A stretch of DNA of 64,000 bases. Source: Acanthosoma haemorrhoidale. Taxonomy: Eukaryota > Arthropoda > Insecta > Hemiptera > Acanthosomatidae. The number at the start of each line of letters is the position of its first letter. Position 1 is the first letter of the stretch. Shown here one piece after another: positions 57,301 to 64,000 of this stretch. Where the stretch lies: assembly GCA_930367205.1 (NCBI GenBank), contig OV884012.1:35374796-35438795 (forward strand). The letters are read 5' to 3'. Both the position numbers and the translations under genes were made by a program. Under the pieces are notes generated by a model. It had not been told where the DNA came from. It saw only the letters and a list, made by a program, of their open reading frames with translations, and did not search any database.

Positions 57301-60300
57301 GAAAATATTAATGCCAGGAGAGGGCATTACCCAAGGACAGGGGAACCTGAAATATTACAGGGAATTGACATATCTAGGGGAAGACAGATTTAGATTACCG
57401 ACATTTATTAGATGGTAATAAACAAATAGCATTTGATTAAAAACCCCCAAAAAAATACTTAAGCTAGTTGATAAAAACTCCTTAAACTATTTGATAAAAA
57501 AAATACTTAAACTATCTGATAGAGAAAAACTCCTTAAACTATTTGATAAAAAAAAAAAATACTTAAACTATCTGATACAGAAAATACTTAAATTGTCTGA
57601 TAAAAAAAAATACTTAAATTGCTAATAGTAAATAAAGTACAGTACTTTGGACGGCTTCATTGGGTACCCAATCTGTCATCGTTGCTAATTATCGATGGCA
57701 TCGATTAGTGGAGAGTTGAGCTAGGTCCTCACTGCTACGACTTCCCAGTCGAACTCTCCCCAGAGGTGCTCCACATAAACGATCGGCCGATAAGGCGGTG
57801 ATAAGTAAACCATAGGCCGATAAGGCGGTGAGATGATGGAGAGCACTCGAGTGTGTGTTAGCCAACTCAAATCTGAATCCACTCTGACTCTGCGAGCGAC
57901 TTATCAACCGGTGCTCCGTCCTTTTAATCCTCTATAAAGGATATAGTGTTCTTAATCCGATTACGGGGCCTCGGAGGCGTCCCGTATCGGTATTCGTTCG
58001 TTTACCTTCCAACATATTTCACTTAAACAAAATCAATACACTCACATTCGAAACACAAAGATATTCTTAGAACATTTATAATATTATCAATAATTATTAA
58101 TTCGTTATATAAACTAAACACAAAAAAAATATTTATCTCTAATTTACACTTTAAAATTTATAATAAATTTCACGAGGGTACTTTGTTAGATAATTACTTG
58201 TCAGCGCAAGACCCCTTATTCGGGCTTAAACAATGAATGATAATTTTTTTTCCCTTCAATAAATAAAATAAACGAATTACAGGCGTAAACAATCGCTAAT
58301 TTACATTGGCTATAAAAGTCTATCGGTCACAATAGCATTACTAACAATATTATATGAGGCTAATTCCTTGCAATTGAAAATCTTATAACCATAAAAATTA
58401 ATAAAATAATCATATATTAATCCAGGGCTCTGGCCACGTGAATGGCGCGAAGGAGTGGAGCAGATAGGCGTGAAGTCTCCATGCTTGGTAGCTCAAAGTT
58501 CTTCCAGGTCGGAGTTAAGACAGCTTCAGTACACCTCAGCTGTAAGAAACGATTCAGTTTCCATGGTGAGTGATTCATTCATTTTCTCTCTGTTTATGAT
58601 TTTGATAAGGAATACCCTACCCATATGTAGTTTATTTGACAACTCTTCATGGAAATTACTAGTTCTGTTATATGTGTTTAATTTCATTTATACTTTTTGG
58701 CATAATATTCAAGGTTTTCTTATAGGAAGTTTCTCAGTTTCTTAATCTTCATATATTATTTGTAATTGTAACCTTAGATTTCCCCAATATCCAGTTGTTA
58801 CCAACTGAGCTGGCCTGCAACAGTGAAGATCTTTGGCCAAACTCTCACTAAGACTGTACATAATGTACCACAGTGGACACAGAAGGCTAATATTTTTCAC
58901 TATACTTATGGATGTTTAAAAAACAAAAGAATGACAAATTCTGAAGAATATGAAGAGTTAAATTAACTTATGTCTAATGCATGGAATCATTCTACAAAAC
59001 AATATATATTTTCTTCATTATCTTGAGCCTATTGGTTTTCTTTTACAAGACCTTTCATCATCCATTAATTCTATTTTGACATCACTAGTCACTCACTTTG
59101 CAATTTCATTCCCTGTTCTGTTTTCATAGTCACTTATCATTTTGACAATATCAGTGAATTAAAAACTAGAAATGTATTGCTATTTGATTTTTTTTATTAA
59201 ATTTCTGGGTTTCCTGGGCTATAGCTATTAATAGTAAGCTAAAGTCTTCAGAAGTACTCACCAGTTTTATACTCGTAGCAGTGATAAGATTTCACTCCTC
59301 CCATGGGATGGATTCAACCGACCCTCGATCTTGTAACCTTGGATTTCCCCAATATCCAGTTGTGTATGTTACCAACTGAGCTGGCCTGCAAGAGTGAAGA
59401 TCTTTGGCCAAACTCTCACTAAGACTGTACACAATGTACCACAGTGGACACAGAAGGCTAATATTTTTCACTATACTTATGGATGTTTAAAAAACGAAGT
59501 TAAAGAGATTCTAAAAGGAATAGTAGCATGAAGGCATTGGTATGATTTAGGGTGGACAAAAACATCTATCCATCTAAACACCATACTGGTCTAAAGACAA
59601 AATGCTAGTTTGAAATATGTGTATTTTGATGATTGAAAGAACAAGTGGTTATTTTGTAAAAAAGAATCTACTTGAAATATTAAGAATATAATTGCGATAT
59701 TTATTTCAATTTTTGTTTTACAGGGTCAGTTGCAGGAATTCAGAACTCAAATTCTGAACCTGTTGGACAACCCAGCAGAAGTATCTGCGACTGTTGGAAA
59801 ACTATCATTTGCCCAGTGCACATTTCTGCTGTCTGTATACTGGTTGGAAACCCTCAGAGTTCAGCACTCTCCAGAGCCAAGCCTGCAGCCAATGCTGGAG
59901 TATCTCACTGACAGGGCCCTTATTACTGACAAGAGTGGGATGTGGCTTTGTGTAGCCAGGTGATTTATTTTTAAATCTGTCAATACTTACATTTATTTTT
60001 TTCATTTTATACCTTTATGTAAAGAAACTAGGCTTTGCTAACTAGAGGACTCTGCCCCTGAACTCCTATGGCACTTTGCATTTGATTAGGTGATGTGTAG
60101 GTCCCATGAATAGGCAGACACTACTTTTTTCACGGAGGAAGATATGTAGGACCCAAGAAAAATATTTATTTTTTTCAACCCAAAAAACATTTTCCCCACA
60201 TCAAGTTAGCATTTGTCATTGTTTTTTTTATTTTTCCTGAATTTTCTACATAAGTAATGAGTATATATATATTACGATATACCTCTTCTTATCAACTTAT

Positions 60301-61569
60301 TTAAACATTCATACAATATTTATTAATATTATCAATTGATTAGTTAAAACCGGGATCAAACCACTACACATGAATTGAAATATATATCTCTGATTTATTT
60401 TTTGTAATAATTTCTTCATAATTATTTCTGTAATTTTAACACAAGTTAAGTGGCCATTGTTACTCTGAAGATATCACCATTAAATTTAAAAATCTCAACA
60501 TAAGTTTATTCTTTCCAAGACAAGCTCCTGATTTTTAATGATAGTTTAAGGACAACCTGCTTCTCACTCTGTCCTGAAATGTGTGAACTAAAACGCTGCT
60601 TTATTTTGATGCAGCACCCCCTCGCATGGTATAATAATAGTAAATAGAACACAAAGATGATTGTGGTACATAATTAAATAACAAATTAGTCAATCTTATA
60701 AGTTATGTAACCAAAAGAGCCAATCAAGAATTTAAAATGTTATTGTAAAGTCAACAAGGAGTTGTATCTAGTATTACATTGTATCACAACTTCAGGGGAA
60801 AGTTAGCTAAATAAGATACAACTTAAAAATTAACAAAAATATGTTGAGAATTATTAGTTTTCAACATCAACAAAACCCGTAATTGCTTACGGGTAATTGT
60901 TAATAACACTTTTGATTCATACATTTTTTTTTTCAGTGTCGCTGATAGAGTTTTCAAACTATTCCTGGATGCGATGTCGGCCAAAGCTAAAGATGAAGCT
61001 AGGGAACGAGAGTTAGAAACCCACGCCGTATTTCTTTTAGTCAACTTTAATCATACCCACAAACAGATCCGTCGTGTTGCGGACAAGTATCTGTCAGGTC
61101 TTGTTGACAAGTTCCCCCACCTTTTGTGGAACCGAAATGTACTCGGGCGAATGCTTGACATGCTTCATGCTTTGTCGACCTCCTTGGATTTGGATCCCAA
61201 TGACACAACACTTAGTGTCAATATTCCGAATACTCCATACACCATCACACTCATGGATACATTGGATGCAAGAGAGGTGATTCCATTAAATATTTTTATG
61301 AAAATTCTCCTCATTTTTTAGTGAAACTCACCAGTTAGTTTACATGGGACAATTTAAATTTAAATATGCTTTGTCAATTTTAGGGGATAGTCAGTGATTT
61401 TGCTTCACGTTGCTGTGGCATCATTCAAGAAGCGATGAAATGGGCACCAAATGCAACCCGCTCACATTTGCAAGATTATTTGAATGAGATGGTAAATTCA
61501 GGCCAATGGGATAATGAGACTGAGACCATATTCTCTAATAAGAGAGTGAACATACAATCTGCTGTTCTT
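35789..61569 (+). CDS. PI4KA: Phosphatidylinositol 4-kinase alpha (PI4K III alpha), N-terminal half, 3' partial
   Basis: Makes PI4P at the plasma membrane, in complex with TTC7, EFR3 and FAM126 partners. Exons, all GT-AG and phase-compatible: 35789-35878, 35978-36191, 37264-37437, 37520-37694, 39919-40011, 40105-40267, 40346-40523, 41760-41969, 44261-44361, 45479-45623, 47376-47423, 47858-47902, 52301-52481, 52839-53025, 53114-53208, 53977-54133, 55377-55533, 58426-58565, 59724-59959, 60937-61276, 61384-61569 (3315 nt, 1105 codons, no stop). Recognisable blocks: [125 protein letters not shown]. This is the alpha-solenoid half; the lipid-kinase-unique and catalytic domains lie past the window. 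The start ATG gives a short N-terminus (30 codons in exon 1), without the Gly-rich head of vertebrate proteins. The exon 5 donor was chosen to keep frame (C|GTATGA). Confidence 0.95.
36192..37263 (+). other. PI4KA intron 2
   Basis: 1.07-kb AT-rich intron. No ORF, repeat or element recognised. Confidence 0.6.
37695..39918 (+). other. PI4KA intron 4
   Basis: 2.2-kb AT-rich intron. Around 39200-39600 a loosely repeated phrase (a variant of ATA-TGAA-A-CATT-ATGCCAAATTTTG) recurs near 39204, 39310 and 39506, suggesting an old, degenerate tandem or interspersed repeat. Confidence 0.5.
40524..41759 (+). other. PI4KA intron 7
   Basis: 1.2-kb intron with a less AT-rich stretch (about 40690-40960) that could be repeat-derived. 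No coding potential recognised. Confidence 0.4.
41970..44260 (+). other. PI4KA intron 8
   Basis: 2.3-kb AT-rich intron. Near 43815 the phrase TTTTGACATAGCCTTCTTGT resembles the 3' coding end of mariner (compare 16885-16910), possibly a tiny relic. Nothing else recognised. Confidence 0.4.
44362..45478 (+). other. PI4KA intron 9
   Basis: 1.1-kb AT-rich intron, nothing recognised. Confidence 0.5.
45624..47375 (+). other. PI4KA intron 10
   Basis: 1.75-kb intron. The stretch 46650-47165 is less AT-rich and has ORFs on both strands (46655-47005 +, 46885-47163 -) that I cannot assign. It may be an old insertion. Confidence 0.4.
47424..47857 (+). other. PI4KA intron 11
   Basis: 434-base AT-rich intron between the two smallest coding exons (48 and 45 bases). 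Nothing recognised. Confidence 0.5.
48730..50353 (-). mobile_element. hAT DNA transposon (1624 bp), inactive
   Basis: Ends TAGAGACCAGATTT and AAATCTGGTCTCTA form a perfect 14-bp terminal inverted repeat. The 8 bases GTTATATG flank it on both sides (48722-48729 and 50354-50361), the target duplication length of hAT elements. Subterminal motifs rich in AAAATG and TGCA are present near both ends. The interior holds decayed transposase on the - strand. Inserted in PI4KA intron 12. Confidence 0.9.
49020..49730 (-). pseudogene. hAT transposase remnant
   Basis: In - orientation, around 49715-49640, a frame reads [18 protein letters not shown]. It continues past a stop to [17 protein letters not shown] and [10 protein letters not shown], matching the D-AAPYM-KAG ... 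MIH-TCLAH-LHR ... FP-VN-LI motif series of BED-type hAT transposases. Further on, [14 protein letters not shown], then the dimerisation-domain-like end [10 protein letters not shown] and, after lesions, NIIHFYGSV. Stops at several points rule out function. The longest open piece is 81 codons (49378-49133). Confidence 0.75.
51390..51830 (+). mobile_element. Penelope-like element fragment (GIY-YIG region)
   Basis: From about 51490 the + strand reads [18 protein letters not shown], then [15 protein letters not shown] and [12 protein letters not shown] before a stop near 51658. The pattern V-Y-L-C-x2-C-x3-Y-x-G-x3-R-x6-I-K-E is that of the GIY-YIG endonuclease linked to Penelope-like reverse transcriptases, including the Cys pair typical of that family. 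The remaining sequence to 51830 gives shorter, shifted matches. Only this corner of the element is present. Confidence 0.6.
53209..53976 (+). other. PI4KA intron 15
   Basis: 0.77-kb AT-rich intron. The - strand ORF 53738-54031 that overlaps its end is a shadow of exon 16. Confidence 0.5.
54255..54369. repeat. (AG)n microsatellite in PI4KA intron 16
   Basis: About 115 bp of AG with occasional GGG or AAA interruptions in the left half and a pure run in the right half. It begins 122 bases after the exon 16 donor. ORFs across it on both strands are artefacts. Confidence 0.97.
54370..55376 (+). other. Rest of PI4KA intron 16
   Basis: AT-rich intron DNA between the (AG)n run and the exon 17 acceptor. 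No element recognised. Confidence 0.45.
55728..56300 (+). other. Unidentified reading-frame pair with A-rich tail, PI4KA intron 17
   Basis: Two + strand ORFs (55728-55937, 69 codons; 55962-56300, 112 codons) lie in the same frame with a single stop (TAA, 55935-55937) between them, so 190 codons are open but for one codon. The second half (from the ATG at 56065, [20 protein letters not shown] onward) has a heptad-like, charged composition suggesting a coiled coil. The stop at 56298-56300 is followed by an A-rich run (56303-56314). It could be a decayed retrocopy of a host gene or chance. I do not recognise the protein. Confidence 0.35.
57446..57625. repeat. Tandem repeat, period about 25-29 bp
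   Basis: About seven units of the form ACTTAAACTATTTGATAAAAAA, alternating between an ACTCC and an ATAC junction and with variable A-run length. Typical of replication-slippage growth. Confidence 0.9.
57655..58015. other. GC-rich island, probable mobile-element piece (LTR-like)
   Basis: Markedly richer in G and C than the intron around it. It includes a 30-bp direct repeat of GGCCGATAAGGCGGTGA (57785 and 57815). On the - strand it starts TGTTGGAAGG (58015) and has a TATA-like CTATATCC and CTTTATAG near 57940. An LTR on the - strand is one reading, but the borders and a partner copy are lacking. Confidence 0.35.
58767..58924 (-). repeat. SINE-like repeat, copy 1 (partial)
   Basis: Matches 59332-59495 closely but lacks the 6 bases GTGTAT and the upstream B-box-like part. 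Its right end stops at the same TTTAAAAAAC. Confidence 0.75.
59280..59495 (-). repeat. tRNA-related SINE-like repeat, copy 2
   Basis: The - strand contains GGCCAGCTCAGTTGGTAACA (59386-59367), a good match to the tRNA D-arm/A-box. About 50 bases later comes GGTCGGTTGAATCC (near 59322-59309), resembling the T-arm/B-box GGTTCGAATCC. This is the layout of an internal RNA polymerase III promoter in tRNA-derived SINEs. The part 59332-59495 is duplicated at 58767-58924. Confidence 0.55.
59960..60936 (+). other. PI4KA intron 19
   Basis: 0.98-kb AT-rich intron, nothing recognised. Confidence 0.5.
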
Positions 61570-63083
61570 GTAAGTTGATTGAAAGTATCTTAATGCTTAC
61601 ACAAGGCCAACTTGGCTGTATCATTTTGTTTCACTGAAATGAATACTACCTTCATTGGTTTATCTGTTTATACTATTGCATAAAACTTTTATTTAGTTGG
61701 TGTGTTTACATCTCTATTACTTAAAAGTTATCAAGCAATTTTAACTAAAATATTCTTTACAATTCGGATGTAAAACTTACAGCAATCTTCTTGATGAAGA
61801 TGTAGTTTTATTAGTGATACTGTGAGTTCTATTACTTATACTGTTTTACAGATTCAAACTAAAGTTTGAATTATCCGGAGTCCTAATTATCTGGTGTGCG
61901 TATAATAAAAAATAAAAATACACATTTACCAATGAAAATCAATTACATTACTTGATTTATGAGTTTGCTGAATTTTCAAATGCAAGCGTTTGTACAGCTT
62001 ATAGCTAAAGTAGGATAATATTTCAATTTGTGATTTATTTTAAATAACAAATACTGTAAATATTTAATGCTAATTTTATATTGGAAGGGTGGTTGTGGGC
62101 TATTCAAATTAATAAATTTACACCTCTCTTCGGTCTACCCACAATTTATTTTACAATGATACTTGCGGTTTTCGCGGTTATACTGCCATTCGCAAGTATT
62201 TAAAAAAGCAATGCCAATTGCAGTTCAATATCACATAGTGAGAATATAAAATATTATATGGAATCAATTCCAAAAATGTTTAAAAGAATATGTAGTTACC
62301 TTATAAATTAAATGATTAAGTAGGAGATAAAAGCTAAAAAAATAAATAGTATTTTACTATTACATTTGAATACAACATTACTATTTATACTAATATTGCA
62401 TTACGATGAGAAGGAGGATGAGGATAAGGATTATTTGTACATGAGATGGCTCCATTGTTCAGGAAAAAAGAATTCACTGAAAATTAATTCATTTTTGAAC
62501 TTTGCCTTAGTTATTATCATGAGTAAAAAACAGTAAAAAAATTTTGAGTTAAAGTGTATGAAACGTTTAAAAAAAAATACTTAAGTTCTTAACTCAAAGA
62601 TTTTGAAAATTGGTGCTGTTTTGAATTTATTAAAAATGCTAATTTTATTGTCCTGTTAGCCTCAAGCCAACCTTTTTGAAAAATTTAGAATTTTTTTAAA
62701 TGTGTAGGCTTATTTTTTCTACATGAACATCAGAATTTAATAATTTTTCTCCCATTTTAAATTTTGCATTGTGGGAAAGTTTTATTTACACGTTTTTCAC
62801 TATGAGCAAGAGTTGAAGTGGTTTTGGTACCTGGAGCCTAGTTAATATCTACAATGACTTGTTCAAAAACGTAGTAGTAAAAAAGTAGTAATAATATGTA
62901 CAATAACCAATTGCCTATGCTTTAAAACCAGAAGGTGGGGCCTTTACCCTTTCTTACTGCACAAGACACCACTACTGTATTAAAATAATGAGGAAAGATA
63001 AGAGTTACAATTAAAAGTCAACCCATAACTGGCAACCTAACCACTTTCTGATAAGATATGATTCTATGATACAGGTTTAGGAC
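61570..63083 (+). other. PI4KA intron 21, left part
   Basis: Begins with donor GTAAGT after 61569. AT-rich. A small imperfect hairpin (ACTTGCGG...CGCAAGT, near 62160-62200) is present. Nothing else supported before the nested antisense ORF. The intron is open at the right edge of the window. Confidence 0.5.
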
Positions 63084-63089
63084 TTTATT
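63084..63089 (-). terminator. Polyadenylation signal of the LC8-like ORF
   Basis: AATAAA on the - strand, 8 bases after the TAA stop of the nested ORF. Very close to the stop, but usable as a poly(A) signal. In an AT-rich intron it could also occur by chance. Confidence 0.45.
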
Positions 63090-63096
63090 AACACAT

Positions 63097-63387
63097 TTAG
63101 AAATCTCCACTCCTGAAAATCAAAAACGCTGTTTGACCAATAAAGAAATAAATGATTTTTTTTTCTTCAAAATTAACATTTCCTGAGAGATTCTCTCCTA
63201 CAAAAACATGCCAATAACCATCATATTTCTTTTTGAAAAATTCTTTTATAAAAGAAGCCATATCTGTTTCCCTATAGAAACAGTTGAGCGATTTTCTCGC
63301 CATCCCGATTGCATCGTCCATCATTTCAGCTGACATCTCATTCTTTCTTATCTCAATTGCTCTGTTGATAAAATATGGAGACTCCAT
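63097..63387 (-). CDS. LC8-type dynein light chain-like protein, nested antisense in PI4KA
   Basis: An intact ORF of 96 codons from the ATG at 63387-63385 to TAA at 63099-63097. The product aligns over its length to LC8 dynein light chains (about 89 residues): AIEIRKNEMSAEMMDDA at the N-terminus, ASFIKEFFKKKYDGYWHVFV, then KKIIYFFIGQTAFLIFRSG at the C-terminus. LC8 proteins are dimeric hubs that bind short linear motifs in dynein intermediate chain and other partners. The segment that is NFGSYVTHET in LC8 (the ligand-binding strand) reads NLSGNVNFEE here, so binding specificity has probably changed. The frame is open further up (to 63534), but the LC8 match starts after this ATG. A TTTTCTAG acceptor-like site lies about 18 bases upstream of the ATG and AATAAA (63089-63084) lies 8 bases after the stop. 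Intron-less, consistent with a retrogene. Confidence 0.75.
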   Translation of the reverse strand: MESPYFINRAIEIRKNEMSAEMMDDAIGMARKSLNCFYRETDMASFIKEFFKKKYDGYWHVFVGENLSGNVNFEEKKIIYFFIGQTAFLIFRSGDF

Positions 63388-63534
63388 AGATTGGTTTATA
63401 TTTGAAGCTAGAAAAATATAATCTAAATTAATATGTGTTGTTAACCTTTTTAGTAGTTTTATAAAATAGCTATTCCCTTTGAGAATGGATAATAAATTGA
63501 TCACCGAAAATAATAGAGATACAAATGTGACCAT

Positions 63535-64000
63535 TTAGATTGGGAAGAAAGTGCCAGGTATTAAAAAAATTATATTTCTCAGGAAAATATTTATCCTACT
63601 ATTTAGTTAGCTTTGGATTTGTTACATTTTCAAGAAATATTCATTTAAAAATATGTTTTGGATTCTTGGAGAAGATTAAATTTACTAATGAATTCATTAG
63701 ACATTCACTGAAAAATTCTATTTATGAAAACATTTGAAAAATGCACAGTATTAAGGTTTGAATTGTGAGGAGGTTATTATTGGGAAATGGGTTTGATTTT
63801 GAGGTTGTGACACCTAAAGGATTTTTCATTATACAATAAACAGCGTCCATGATAAATTTGGTGAAACAGATTTTAAGGGAAGCAGTTGGACTAAAATTGT
63901 GGATGGAACACCTAAAATGTCATGTTTTTTGTTTTTAATTGATTAGCAAAGGTAGAGATAAACTAGCTTGCATGTTTTGTTATTTTTTTGCAAAAGTAGA
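63535..64000 (+). other. PI4KA intron 21, right edge
   Basis: AT-rich intron DNA. The + strand ORF 63540-63737 has no recognisable content. The next PI4KA exon is beyond the window. Confidence 0.45.

Larger units (their letters stand above)
55534..58425 (+). other. PI4KA intron 17
   Basis: 2.9-kb intron. Contents: the unidentified ORF pair (55728-56300), AT-rich DNA (56315-57440), a short-period tandem repeat (57446-57625), a GC-rich island (57655-58015) and AT-rich DNA to the acceptor at 58425. Confidence 0.6.
58566..59723 (+). other. PI4KA intron 18 with two SINE-like copies
   Basis: 1.16-kb intron holding the duplicated segment 58767-58924 and 59332-59495. The rest is AT-rich. Confidence 0.6.

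Noticed and set aside
62155..62205. Small inverted repeat (possible transposon end or ncRNA hairpin)
   Set aside because: Stem of about 7 bases, easily by chance in 64 kb.

Overview
The window looks like AT-rich animal chromosomal DNA, almost certainly from an insect. It has spliced genes with GT-AG introns of 0.1 to 6.6 kb, and mobile elements of insect type (mariner, hAT, Jockey-like LINE, two Ty3/gypsy lineages, a Penelope-like fragment). There is no bacterial gene organisation. I cannot name the species; a hemipteran is only a guess.

Two host genes lie head to tail on the + strand. The first is the C-terminal three quarters of a COMMD4-like gene, with coding exons at 14159-14198, 14403-14544, 20797-20996 and 27603-27652. 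All join in frame and end at a TGA. The second is the N-terminal half of phosphatidylinositol 4-kinase alpha (PI4KA), with 21 coding exons from the ATG at 35789 to a donor after 61569 (1105 codons). Its kinase domain lies beyond the right edge. Inside the last, unfinished PI4KA intron and on the opposite strand sits an intact, intron-less ORF of 96 codons (63097-63387). It resembles LC8-type dynein light chains but has a changed central strand.

The left third is mostly transposons. At 1226-5231 there is a CsRn1-type Ty3/gypsy element on the - strand, with a CHCC Gag motif and a tRNA-Trp-like primer site. At 7897-11825 there is a gypsy-clade element on the + strand with two 182-bp LTRs and a large internal deletion. 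The COMMD4 introns hold a decayed mariner (16817-18104), LINE fragments, and a nearly full-length Jockey-like LINE on the - strand (about 21838-26240) with GC-rich tandem repeats in its 5' region.

Between the two host genes is an apparently perfect head-to-tail duplication of 2343 bp (29883-32225 and 32226-34568). Each copy carries a 260-bp hAT-type MITE with an 8-bp target duplication. The right end of the duplication coincides with a 267-bp solo LTR flanked by ATAT. This is either a very recent duplication or an assembly artefact.

PI4KA introns carry a 1624-bp hAT element with intact ends and an 8-bp target duplication (48730-50353), a Penelope-like GIY-YIG fragment, a tRNA-related SINE-like repeat in two copies, an (AG)n microsatellite, and an unidentified ORF pair with an A-rich tail. 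No tRNA, rRNA, CRISPR or other RNA gene was recognised.
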